From: Paradesertivirga superstes
Lineage (GTDB): Bacteria; Bacteroidota; Bacteroidia; Sphingobacteriales; Sphingobacteriaceae
Direction: 5' to 3'
Length of the DNA stretch: 64,000 nucleotides
Assembly: GCF_037622515.1 (NCBI RefSeq)
Contig: NZ_JBBJCN010000003.1
Coordinates: 682,001 to 746,000 of the forward strand
Part shown: positions 16,891 through 24,609 of the stretch, piece by piece
Layout of the letters: each line of letters starts with the position of its first letter
How positions within the stretch are numbered: the stretch's first letter is position 1
Program-made: the position numbers and the translations under genes
Notes under the pieces: model-generated
The model's database searches: none
The model's input: the letters and a program-made list of their open reading frames with translations, nothing else
Told to the model about the DNA's origin: nothing

Positions 16891-18207
16891 ATGGGATGTG
16901 GTTCATGTTCAACAGGCGGCGGATGTACGCCTGCCGGCTGCAAAAGTAATGGCACCTGCCTTACGAATGGTTGCAGCAAATTAGATGTTTACGACTGGCT
17001 GTCTAATATGGATATGCCGGCTAATTATAAAGCTTTCAACATTGTAGAAATAAAATTTAAAGGCTCGCGTAAAGATTTTTATATCAATCACGAGAACTTA
17101 TATGTTGAAAACGGAGATCTTGTGGTTACTGAAACCGCAACAGGAGGGTATGACGTTGGCCATATTTCCTTAACAGGTGAGCTTGTACGTATGCAGATAA
17201 AAAAGAAGCATATGCGCCTTGATGATATCACCAAAAAGATTATTCGCCGTGCTACCCCTGCTGACGTTGATAAATGGAAAGCAGCTAAAGATCTGGAGTG
17301 GGAGACCATGCATAAGGCCAGAACTCTGGCAATCGCACTGGGATTATCCATGAAATTAAGCGACGTGGATTACCAGGGTGATAAAACAAAGGCCACTTTT
17401 TATTACACTGCCGAAGGGCGGGTAGATTTCAGGGAACTGATTAAAAAGATGGCAGAAACTTTCCGTATCCGGATTGAAATGCGCCAGATCGGAATGCGCC
17501 AGGAGGCCAGTCGACTGGGTGGAATAGGTTCCTGCGGTCGCGAATTATGCTGTTCTACCTGGCTTACCGATTTCAAAACAGTATCTACTTCTGCAGCACG
17601 TTACCAGAATCTATCGCTTAACACCCTCAAACTTGCGGGTCAATGCGGCAAGTTAAAGTGCTGTCTTAATTACGAACTGGATACTTACATGGATGCTCTA
17701 AAAGACATTCCGGATGAAGTAGAACGTTTGGAAACATTGAAAGGAACAGCCAGACTTCAGAAAACTGATATTTTCAAACGGCTGATGTGGTTCAGTTATC
17801 CTAAAGAAGAGAACTGGATTCCTATTGAAATAAGCCGTGTAAAAGAAATTCAAAAATTAAATAAAGAGGGTATAAAGCCTGAGGATCTAAGAGATGAAGC
17901 TGTAGAATTACAGACAGCATCAGTGGCTAAGGTTCTCGATTATGAGAATGTAGTTGGACAGGATAGCATCACTCGTTTAGACGAAAGAAAGAGTGGCAAT
18001 AAAAAGAAAAAGAAACGCAACACCAATAAAAGCCGTCCGCAACCAGAAAACGCTGTAGCATCTGCAAAAGTTCCGGATGTCGCTATAAAAGAATTGGCAG
18101 TTAAGCCGACAGAAGGGGCACCTGTTCAGCGACAACCTAATCCTCAGAATAAAAATCGAAACCGTAACCGGAGGTTTAATAACAACAAGCCTAAGCCCAA
18201 TGAATAA
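16891..18207 (+). CDS. ricT: PSP1-domain regulator RicT (YaaT) with Cys-rich N-terminus
   Basis: RicT is the PSP1-domain subunit of the Ric complex. In Bacillus the complex binds iron-sulfur clusters and influences RNase Y-dependent mRNA maturation. The PSP1 core contains GSCGRELCCSTWL and GQCGKLKCCLNYE, the conserved cysteine pairs. The N-terminus is an added Cys-rich arm with cysteines at 3, 6, 12, 17, 23 and 28, separated by Gly, Ser and Asn. The last 100 residues are a basic, Asn/Lys/Arg-rich disordered tail that could bind RNA. The ATG follows the holB stop codon without a gap, and the 3-prime end overlaps gldH by 8 bases. Its partners RicA and RicF are not in the window. Confidence 0.9.
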   Translation: MGCGSCSTGGGCTPAGCKSNGTCLTNGCSKLDVYDWLSNMDMPANYKAFNIVEIKFKGSRKDFYINHENLYVENGDLVVTETATGGYDVGHISLTGELVRMQIKKKHMRLDDITKKIIRRATPADVDKWKAAKDLEWETMHKARTLAIALGLSMKLSDVDYQGDKTKATFYYTAEGRVDFRELIKKMAETFRIRIEMRQIGMRQEASRLGGIGSCGRELCCSTWLTDFKTVSTSAARYQNLSLNTLKLAGQCGKLKCCLNYELDTYMDALKDIPDEVERLETLKGTARLQKTDIFKRLMWFSYPKEENWIPIEISRVKEIQKLNKEGIKPEDLRDEAVELQTASVAKVLDYENVVGQDSITRLDERKSGNKKKKKRNTNKSRPQPENAVASAKVPDVAIKELAVKPTEGAPVQRQPNPQNKNRNRNRRFNNNKPKPNE

Positions 18208-18679
18208 AACAATCAATACTTTCAGAATTTTTATCATAATTCTGTTTACCGTTTTTTTTGCTGGATGTGCAGAAAACGCGGTTATTGATACCAACAAGGA
18301 AATTAGTAACAGCAACTGGAGTTATATTAAAAAGGTATCTATCCCTGTAAAAATTGATGATGTTAATACAACTTACAATCTTTACATGAACCTGCGCCAT
18401 ACAGCTGATTATAAGTATTCTAACATATTCGTATTAATTCATCAGGTGAATCCGGGAGGGAAGAAAACCACCGAGCGAAAGGAATTTCAATTGGCCTATC
18501 CGGATGGTGAATGGCTTGGAAGCGGCTCTGGGAATCTATATTCGCATCAGCTAATATTCAGAGAAAAATATAAATTCCCATTTCCCGGAACATATATTTT
18601 CGAGCTTGAACAGAATATGAGGGATAACCCTTTGCGAGAGATCAGAGATGTGGGATTGCGGGTAGAACCAGCGCCTTAA
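18200..18679 (+). CDS. gldH: Gliding motility lipoprotein GldH
   Basis: GldH is a lipoprotein needed for Bacteroidota gliding and type IX secretion in Flavobacterium, though many non-gliders keep it. The 159-residue product has a lipoprotein signal (IFIIILFTVFFAGC, cysteine near residue 23) and the family features LYMNLRHTADYKYSNIFVLI, RKEFQLAYPDGEWLGSGSG and PGTYIFELEQNMRDNPL. It overlaps the end of ricT by 8 bases, consistent with the holB-ricT-gldH gene order seen in this phylum. It faces gldD, with only four bases between the two stop codons. Confidence 0.94.
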   Translation: MNKTINTFRIFIIILFTVFFAGCAENAVIDTNKEISNSNWSYIKKVSIPVKIDDVNTTYNLYMNLRHTADYKYSNIFVLIHQVNPGGKKTTERKEFQLAYPDGEWLGSGSGNLYSHQLIFREKYKFPFPGTYIFELEQNMRDNPLREIRDVGLRVEPAP

Positions 18680-18683
18680 ATCT

Positions 18684-19265
18684 TTAGTTTTTCCAGCTTA
18701 GAGACTTAATCATTACATCAATATCCCGGCCTATAAACTCCAATACGGGTTGAATAGAATCCTGCCTTGGTTCTTCATTAAAATAAAGAGCGCCGCGAAG
18801 GTAGTTTTTAGAACTATCTGTAAGGAAAAATTGGATTGCTGAGGCCGTATTGCCTTTTATAGCATAGTAAGTTCCGAAAACTTTGCTATCCGGATATGAG
18901 ATCTGGGCTTCGTTTATTGCTGTTGCTTTCACCGTATGCTTGAAGGCAAAAGCTCTCGAATCTTCAACTAATTCATTAAAGATTTTTCCAGAGGTGACAG
19001 GATGATAACTCAAATGCAATCTGGCATTAAATTGAGGGTAAGAAATGTTCAACCAGCAGGGCTGGGCATTCTTTGAACTATCAGGGAACACTAAAGCATA
19101 CACCGGATAATCAAAGGTATAGTTACAATCAGACTGATAAGTTTGGTAGCTCTTTTCAGGAAACTCTATTTTAAAATATCCTCTGGGTTTTGGAGTATAA
19201 TCACCTCCGCTGAAACATCCTGAAATAAGGAAAGTCAAAAGTGATATTAAGAGAACCGATCTCAT
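18684..19265 (-). CDS. gldD: Gliding motility lipoprotein GldD
   Basis: GldD is another lipoprotein of the gliding/type IX secretion set. The signal MRSVLLISLLTFLISGC puts the lipidated cysteine at residue 17. GYFKIEFPEKSYQ, QPCWLNISYPQFNARLHLSYH and GTYYAIKGNTASAIQFFLTDS are family-typical, and the length (193 residues) is normal. Its ATG directly abuts the aroE stop codon, so it is translated from the comA-aroE-gldD transcript. Its coupling to a metabolic operon rather than to other gld genes is noteworthy. Confidence 0.94.
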   Translation of the reverse strand: MRSVLLISLLTFLISGCFSGGDYTPKPRGYFKIEFPEKSYQTYQSDCNYTFDYPVYALVFPDSSKNAQPCWLNISYPQFNARLHLSYHPVTSGKIFNELVEDSRAFAFKHTVKATAINEAQISYPDSKVFGTYYAIKGNTASAIQFFLTDSSKNYLRGALYFNEEPRQDSIQPVLEFIGRDIDVMIKSLSWKN

Positions 19266-20045
19266 CTAGCTGTTCCAAATCTCCCAGGCTTTTTCGGCCT
19301 GCAAATGAAGCATTTCCTCTCCGTTTTTTATAGCGGCGCCTTTCGTTTTCCCACGTTTTAAAAATTCCGTTTCCGAGGGATTATACACAAGGTCGTAAAG
19401 TAAGTGCCTGTCGGTAAGGAATTCGTAAGGAATATCAGGACAAGAGCCAATATCCGGAAAAGTTCCCAGCGGAGTAGTATTAACTATAACCGTATAATCC
19501 TTCATCAGAGACTGAGTTATCTGGGCATAGCTGATTTGTTTCCGTACGGATCTTCTTGAAACAATTTTAAAATCGATATCCAGCTTATCCAATACGTATG
19601 CTACTGCTCTGGATCCACCACCAGTTCCTAATATCAAAGCTTTACTATGGTGTTTCTTCAGCAAAGGTTTTAGAGACGCCTCAAATGCATATGCATCAGT
19701 ATTGTGACCCTCAAGCCTCACTTTCTTAGTCAGAAATTCACCGGTAAAAAATGATTCAACAGGCTTCTGCTTAATTACTTTTATACAGTTTACCGCATCA
19801 ATAGCCTTTGCATCAGGCGTGACTTTGTCCAGGTAATACATTATCCCTATTTTATGCGGAATTGTAACATTTAAGCCACATAAATCAGAATTCGATTCTA
19901 TTAATCCCTCAACATCCCTTATATTTTCCATCGGAAACAACTCATAAGTACAGTCGGTTAAACCTTCACGTTCGAATTTCTCTGTAAAATATTTCTTCGA
20001 AAATGAATGTCCCAAGGGATATCCTATCAACCCAAACTTTCTCAT
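19266..20045 (-). CDS. aroE: Shikimate dehydrogenase AroE
   Basis: AroE reduces 3-dehydroshikimate to shikimate with NADPH in aromatic amino acid synthesis. Substrate-binding motifs are GHSFSKKYFTEKF near the N-terminus, NVTIPHK with the catalytic lysine, and GHNTDAYAF. The NADP site is LGTGGGSRAV, followed by VNTTPLGTFPD and a C-terminal GAAIKNGEEMLHLQAEKAW helix. At 259 residues it is slightly longer than the Bacteroidota average. It lies 18 bases after comA and abuts gldD. Other shikimate genes are absent from the window. Confidence 0.94.
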   Translation of the reverse strand: MRKFGLIGYPLGHSFSKKYFTEKFEREGLTDCTYELFPMENIRDVEGLIESNSDLCGLNVTIPHKIGIMYYLDKVTPDAKAIDAVNCIKVIKQKPVESFFTGEFLTKKVRLEGHNTDAYAFEASLKPLLKKHHSKALILGTGGGSRAVAYVLDKLDIDFKIVSRRSVRKQISYAQITQSLMKDYTVIVNTTPLGTFPDIGSCPDIPYEFLTDRHLLYDLVYNPSETEFLKRGKTKGAAIKNGEEMLHLQAEKAWEIWNS

Positions 20046-20063
20046 ATCCTCCTGCTGATAAGA

Positions 20064-20828
20064 TTATTTTATGTTAAGAAAATGATTAAATGTATCACCA
20101 CGCAAACCTAAACGTATTGTTTCCAATGGTATTACTTCGGCGGGGGCTATGTTTCCAAGGTTAACATTGGCTCCTATTAGCTTAATAAACCATACTTGCT
20201 GATCCTTCTGAGGCGCCTCCCAAATTATTTTTTCCTCCGGGATCTGTGTCAAAATTTCATCAACTAATCCTTCCCGAACTTCTCCTGAATCCCGATAAAT
20301 TCCAACATTACCGCCCTCTCTGGATTCTGCGATAAGTTTCCAGGAGCCTGCTTCAAGTTCAGCATTCATCAGTTTTATCCATTTATAAGGCGCAAAAATC
20401 TTTTGGGCATCCTTTGAACCAACTTCAGAAATAACGGTAACCTGCTCGCTTAACTTCCGGATATATTCACACTTAACATCGTGCGGAATATCTATGGATC
20501 CGTCAGAAACTTCTGCATATTTCATTCCATATTTATCCAGTGTGCGACGGTAATCATCGAATTGATTACGAATTATGAATGCTTCAAACAATGTTCCGCC
20601 AAAATAAACCGGAACATTCGCATCATTATATACTTTTAGTTTATCAACAAGGTTCGGCGTAACGAAGGAAGTTGACCAACCTAATTTTACTATGTCGGCA
20701 TGTGGACCACCAACTTCTAAAAAATCTTCAACCTCCCTAATGCTCAATCCTTTGTCCATTACCATAGTAATGCCATTATCACGAGGTTTCAGGGTACGTT
20801 CAGGAATATCATTTAAATCGTAATTCAT
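20064..20828 (-). CDS. comA: Phosphosulfolactate synthase (ComA family)
   Basis: The family enzyme adds sulfite to phosphoenolpyruvate to give (R)-2-phospho-3-sulfolactate, known from archaeal coenzyme M synthesis. The 254-residue TIM-barrel product shows GITMVMDKGLSIREVEDFLE, ADIVKLGWSTSFV, PVYFGGTLFEAF, EVSDGSIDIP, VISEVGSKD and ESREGGNVGIY, all conserved in the family. Bacteroidota do not make coenzyme M, so the product may feed sulfolactate or another sulfonate; this is inference. It is the first gene of the comA-aroE-gldD operon. A promoter box lies in the terminator of the upstream TPR gene. Confidence 0.9.
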   Translation of the reverse strand: MNYDLNDIPERTLKPRDNGITMVMDKGLSIREVEDFLEVGGPHADIVKLGWSTSFVTPNLVDKLKVYNDANVPVYFGGTLFEAFIIRNQFDDYRRTLDKYGMKYAEVSDGSIDIPHDVKCEYIRKLSEQVTVISEVGSKDAQKIFAPYKWIKLMNAELEAGSWKLIAESREGGNVGIYRDSGEVREGLVDEILTQIPEEKIIWEAPQKDQQVWFIKLIGANVNLGNIAPAEVIPLETIRLGLRGDTFNHFLNIK

Positions 20829-20843
20829 ATTAATCGCAAAAAA

Positions 20844-20880
20844 AATCCAATACTGGATTTGCGCCCAAAGGTATTGGATT
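20844..20880 (-). terminator. Terminator of the TPR gene with overlapping hairpins
   Basis: AATCCAATAC (20844-20853) and GTATTGGATT (20871-20880) form a perfect 10-bp stem. On the minus strand it is followed by a run of eight T. The same left arm can instead pair locally, AATCCA (20844-20849) with TGGATT (20854-20859), so two exclusive hairpins are possible. Confidence 0.75.
20865..20872 (-). promoter_or_regulatory. Possible comA promoter -7 box inside the terminator loop
   Basis: On the minus strand TACCTTTG (20872 to 20865) matches TAnnTTTG. Transcription would start near 20858, about 30 bases before the comA ATG at 20828. No good TTTG element lies at the usual distance upstream, so this is tentative. 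Confidence 0.4.
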
Positions 20881-20903
20881 TCTTTTATACTTTAAAGATC
20901 TTA

Positions 20904-22307
20904 TCAGAGCAAATACTTATTAATCACATCTACAATTATTTTGTTGTTCTGCAATTGGGGTAAATACTCAAATAAGATTTCGTGCTTTGAGGGGTCAATC
21001 TTCAGGGCCAATTCGAGAAAATTCAATGCTTCATTTGTTTGCCCGTCAGCAAATAAGTAGGCAACCATTCTGTAATAGAGCTCTGCAGCTTCAGGATTAT
21101 TCTTAATAGCATCCGAAATAGTTTCTATTGCACCGCTAAGCTTATTTTGTTCGTACAATATCGATGAAAAATCCAGCCATGCTTCAACATCCAGGGGGTT
21201 AAACTCGATTACTTTTTCATACGCCTTTTCCGATTCTTCAAGTTTACCTAATTTATAATGAGCATCTGCTATGGCGAACCAGTAGTCCGGATTTTTATCA
21301 TCAATGGCCAGGGCCTTTTTGTAAAAATGTAAAGCTTCAAAATTGCGGTCTTCGAAATCCAGGGTAACTCCAATTCCAAACCAGGCATCAGCAAGTTTTG
21401 GATCCAGCTTAACAGCTTTTTTGTAATAGGAGCGGGCTTCTTCCATCTGCTCGAGCTTTTCGTAACATTCACCAATGGCACAATAAGTATCGGCATTAGG
21501 CGGTTCATACTCAAATGTTTGTTTATACACCTCAATAGCTTCAACAAACTTATCCAGATGTACAAGGCAATTTCCTTTGTTAAAATAAGCAGAAGAAAAG
21601 TTTTCCTTTATCAGGATAGCGTAATCGTAAGCGTCGATGCCTTTCTCATACAGTCCCATTTTATGATAGGCATTTCCTAAATTATACCAGGCTGCATACG
21701 AATAGGGTTCTGTATCAATATATTGATTATAGAACTGAATACTTTCTTCCTGTTTGTCCAAAACATCATAACAGAACGCGAGCTCGTACAAGGCATCCTG
21801 ATTCTCCATGTTCTGCTCCAGGCACTTTTTCAGGTAAGAAATAGCCTTATCATACTCGCCTATATTTTGATGTACCAGTGCAATTTGAAGCAATATATCA
21901 TCCGTGCTTTCAGCTAACTCAAGAGCTTTCTGGTAGTTCTCCAGAGCTTCTTCATGTCTTTCAAGCGCTTCATAAATATTTCCACGGATAATATAAATAT
22001 CAGCTTCAGAAGGCTCCAGGGTCTCGGCCTTTCTTAATGCTTCAAAAGCACTATCCAGCTGGTTTGTGACCACAAAAAGCTGAGCTTGTTTAATAAAAAA
22101 TACTGCTGCAAAAGGATGTTGATTTACCGCGTATTCTACAACTTGAAGCGCTTTTATCGGATCATTTTTTTCTATGTAATAATCGATGATGTTTTCAAAA
22201 GCCTGCGCATCAAAAAAATACTGATCCTGATTACGGATCATTTCCTCATATCTCTCTACTGAAAATTTTGGATCTTCAGAGAACTCAAATTCGAAATCGT
22301 CTTCCAT
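20904..22307 (-). CDS. Tetratricopeptide-repeat protein
   Basis: The 467-residue product is made almost entirely of 34-residue TPR units (about eleven), for example ALENYQKALELAESTDDILLQIA, AWYNLGNAYHKMGLYEKGIDAYDYAI and ADAWFGIGVTLDFEDRNFEALHFYKKAL. An acidic N-terminal stretch (MEDDFEFEFSEDP) precedes them. There is no signal peptide or membrane segment, so it should be a cytoplasmic scaffold for protein contacts. Partners cannot be read from the sequence. It has its own terminator and is followed by comA. Confidence 0.88.
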   Translation of the reverse strand: MEDDFEFEFSEDPKFSVERYEEMIRNQDQYFFDAQAFENIIDYYIEKNDPIKALQVVEYAVNQHPFAAVFFIKQAQLFVVTNQLDSAFEALRKAETLEPSEADIYIIRGNIYEALERHEEALENYQKALELAESTDDILLQIALVHQNIGEYDKAISYLKKCLEQNMENQDALYELAFCYDVLDKQEESIQFYNQYIDTEPYSYAAWYNLGNAYHKMGLYEKGIDAYDYAILIKENFSSAYFNKGNCLVHLDKFVEAIEVYKQTFEYEPPNADTYCAIGECYEKLEQMEEARSYYKKAVKLDPKLADAWFGIGVTLDFEDRNFEALHFYKKALAIDDKNPDYWFAIADAHYKLGKLEESEKAYEKVIEFNPLDVEAWLDFSSILYEQNKLSGAIETISDAIKNNPEAAELYYRMVAYLFADGQTNEALNFLELALKIDPSKHEILFEYLPQLQNNKIIVDVINKYLL

Positions 22308-22567
22308 TCAATAAAAATTAAGAACACTCCCTGCGACCAGGTATAAATAGAACCAAAAAACTTACCGACAGTTTTTTAACCTCTATTAAATTACTTTTAA
22401 ATATGATTTCTGTATTATATTAATTTTCAACATATCCTCACTTAAATGATAATTATTGAGCCAATACCGCTGTAACGATATTTTTTAAGTGAATAAATTT
22501 TCTAATACCCGGTGTGTGTTGTGATTAAACTAAATATACAAAAAGTTAGCCAATAATTATTCTTAAG

Positions 22568-22575
22568 TATATTTG
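22568..22575 (+). promoter_or_regulatory. Promoter -7 box very close to the start codon
   Basis: TATATTTG matches TAnnTTTG exactly, yet it ends only 6 bases before the ATG at 22582. Transcription would then begin at or next to the A of the start codon, giving a leaderless or near-leaderless mRNA. No clear TTTG element is seen about 20 bases upstream. Confidence 0.45.
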
Positions 22576-22581
22576 GACAAT

Positions 22582-22923
22582 ATGACACCAGCAGAAATTA
22601 ATTTCAAATGGAAAGAATTGCAGGAAAAACTTGCGAAAGATTTTGATTCGGATAAACCTGATATCAAAGTAATACTGTTTCTAATTGGTGTGCAGGAGCT
22701 TGGGAAGGGGCCCAGAAAATTTTCGAAACGTCAGAAAGAGGAGCTGATGCATATTGCAAACTGCCGATTATTTAGTGATTTAGGCTTCTATGAATTGGAA
22801 GGCCTGGATCAGGATGGCTGGCCACATTGGAAATTAGTTAAAGCTATTCCCAGTTATACTCTCTTAGAACAAGAGATGCTATTGAAATCTCTCATTATTA
22901 ACTATTTTGAAGAAAATACCTGA
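22582..22923 (+). CDS. Small conserved-looking cytoplasmic protein, unknown function
   Basis: I do not recognise a named family. The 113-residue product is soluble, has no signal peptide or membrane segment, and is mostly helical and charged. Distinct stretches are KVILFLIGVQELGKGPRKFSK, EELMHIANCRLFSDLGFYE and LDQDGWPHWKLVKAIP. The start is the ATG at 22582 (an upstream TTG at 22573 lies in the promoter box). It lies 31 bases before a cyclophilin gene on the same strand and may share its transcript. Coding is supported by good codon use and a clean end, but the role is unknown. Confidence 0.7.
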   Translation: MTPAEINFKWKELQEKLAKDFDSDKPDIKVILFLIGVQELGKGPRKFSKRQKEELMHIANCRLFSDLGFYELEGLDQDGWPHWKLVKAIPSYTLLEQEMLLKSLIINYFEENT

Positions 22924-22954
22924 TCCTTTAATTATACGTTAGATAGATTTAATA

Positions 22955-23692
22955 ATGATGAAGCATACCCATAAAATTCTCTTCCTGGTTCTTTTTTTGT
23001 CTGCCAGTTTAACATATGCTGCCAAGCCAAAAACGTATTATGTCCGTATTAAATCGACTTATGGAGAATCACTTATACGACTGTACAATGAAACACCAAA
23101 GCATAGAGATAATTTTGTAAAACTTGTAAAGAGCGGCTTTTATAACGGCACATTATATCACCGGGTAATTAAAGATTTTATGATTCAGGGTGGTGACCCG
23201 GATTCAAAAAAAGCAAAACCGGGAGAAATGCTCGGAAACGGCAGTTTGCCGTACACTATTCCGGCAGAATTTAACTTAGAATTATATCATAAGAAGGGTG
23301 CCTTAGCAGCTGCCAGAGATGAGAATCCACAAAAAGCGAGTAGTTCTACCCAGTTTTATCTTGTTCAGGGAAAGGCCTACACTGATGATGAATTAAACAG
23401 AATAGAGGAAATGAGATTACAGGGAAAGAAGATTCCTGCCTCACACAGACAAGTTTATAAATCTTTGGGCGGAACACCTCATCTTGATCAAAGCTATACT
23501 GTTTTCGGCGAAATTGTTAAAGGCATCGAACAGGTCGATCTTGTTGCCTCTCTAAAAACTGACGCGGTTAGCCGGCCTTTTGAGGATGTGCGTATAAAAA
23601 TGACCCTCCTAAAAAAGAAAGAAATAAAAAAGCTTGAAAAAGAATTGCTCACAACCTCTTTTAAAAACAAGCTAATCATGAGTTCTAAATAG
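22955..23692 (+). CDS. Exported cyclophilin-type peptidyl-prolyl isomerase
   Basis: Cyclophilins speed cis-trans isomerisation of proline peptide bonds. The signal peptide MMKHTHKILFLVLFLSASLTYA sends it to the periplasm. The catalytic core shows LYHRVIKDFMIQGGDPDSK (the FHRVIxxFMIQGGD motif with Tyr in place of Phe), GALAAARDENPQKASSSTQFYL and the later LDQSYTVFGEIVKGIEQVDLVA. A basic insertion (about residues 145-170) and a Lys-rich C-terminus are common in Bacteroidota forms. At 245 residues the length is normal for this subgroup. A perfect 8-bp inverted repeat follows the gene. Confidence 0.92.
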   Translation: MMKHTHKILFLVLFLSASLTYAAKPKTYYVRIKSTYGESLIRLYNETPKHRDNFVKLVKSGFYNGTLYHRVIKDFMIQGGDPDSKKAKPGEMLGNGSLPYTIPAEFNLELYHKKGALAAARDENPQKASSSTQFYLVQGKAYTDDELNRIEEMRLQGKKIPASHRQVYKSLGGTPHLDQSYTVFGEIVKGIEQVDLVASLKTDAVSRPFEDVRIKMTLLKKKEIKKLEKELLTTSFKNKLIMSSK

Positions 23693-23699
23693 CAAAACC

Positions 23700-23733
23700 A
23701 TCATGAGCCTGCACTCGCGATAAAACTCATGAT
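23700..23733. repeat. Inverted repeat between the cyclophilin gene and xth
   Basis: ATCATGAG (23700-23707) and CTCATGAT (23726-23733) are perfect complements around an 18-base spacer. There is no T run, so it is either a weak transcription stop or a protein-binding site ahead of xth. Confidence 0.35.
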
Positions 23734-23767
23734 AGATTTATAGCCATTTAAAGACAAATATATTCTG

Positions 23768-24538
23768 ATGAAAATTGTAACTTATAATGTAAACGGTATT
23801 CGTTCTGCATTTACCAAAAACTGGTCGTTATGGCTGCAGGCGGTGAATGCAGATGTTGTATGTCTTCAGGAAATTAAAGCGAATCAGGAACAATTGCCAG
23901 AAATATTGGTACTGATTGAGCAATTAGGATATGAGCATTATTGGTACCCCGCCCAGAAAAAGGGCTACAGCGGCACTGCCATTCTTACAAAAAAAACGCC
24001 CCTAAAAGTTGAATACGGGTGTGGCCATTGTGATTACGATTTTGAGGGACGAATGGTGCGCGCAGATTTTGACGACTTTTCGGTAATGAGTACTTACTTC
24101 CCGTCAGGATCAAGCGGCGAACTCAGACAGGAATTTAAATACCGTTTTCTGGACGATTTTCAACAATATATTGATAAATTAAAAGGGGAGCATCCAAGAA
24201 TGGTTATCTCTGGCGACTATAATATCTGCCATAAACCCATAGACATCCATAATCCGAGATCCAACGCAAATTCTTCCGGCTTTTTACCAGCAGAAAGAGA
24301 GTGGATGGAAAATTTTGTGAATACCGGATTTATTGATTCGTTCAGGCATTTTAATGAGGATCCCCATAATTACACCTGGTGGAGCTACAGAGCCGGCGCC
24401 CGAAAGAAAAACCTGGGATGGCGCATTGATTATAATATGGTTTCTAAAGAACTTGAAACTAGCATAAAACGATCTGCTATTTTATGCGACGCCGTTCATT
24501 CAGATCATTGCCCGGTTTTATTGGAGTTGGATATTTAA
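23768..24538 (+). CDS. xth: Exodeoxyribonuclease III / AP endonuclease Xth
   Basis: This enzyme cuts at abasic sites and removes blocked 3-prime ends in base excision repair. All endonuclease-exonuclease-phosphatase motifs are present: MKIVTYNVNGIRSA, VVCLQEIKA with the metal-binding Glu, YSGTAILTKK, VISGDYNICHKPIDIHNP with the Asp and Asn, WRIDYNMVSKEL and the C-terminal AVHSDHCPVLLEL with the catalytic Asp-His. The 256-residue length and ATG start are standard. It converges on the radical SAM gene. Confidence 0.95.
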   Translation: MKIVTYNVNGIRSAFTKNWSLWLQAVNADVVCLQEIKANQEQLPEILVLIEQLGYEHYWYPAQKKGYSGTAILTKKTPLKVEYGCGHCDYDFEGRMVRADFDDFSVMSTYFPSGSSGELRQEFKYRFLDDFQQYIDKLKGEHPRMVISGDYNICHKPIDIHNPRSNANSSGFLPAEREWMENFVNTGFIDSFRHFNEDPHNYTWWSYRAGARKKNLGWRIDYNMVSKELETSIKRSAILCDAVHSDHCPVLLELDI

Positions 24539-24552
24539 CTTACTTGATTAAC

Positions 24553-24579
24553 GCAGACAGCGTTTAGAACGCGGTCTGC
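24553..24579. terminator. Stem-loop between convergent xth and radical SAM genes
   Basis: GCAGAC (24553-24558) pairs with GTCTGC (24574-24579). Inside, GCGTT (24560-24564) pairs with AACGC (24568-24572) around a 3-base loop, with one A-G mismatch between the two stems. The fold is strong, but there is no T run on either side, so a terminator role is only inferred from its place between convergent genes. Confidence 0.45.
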
Positions 24580-24609
24580 ATTGCCAGGGATCAAGAAAAC
24601 ATAAATCCT

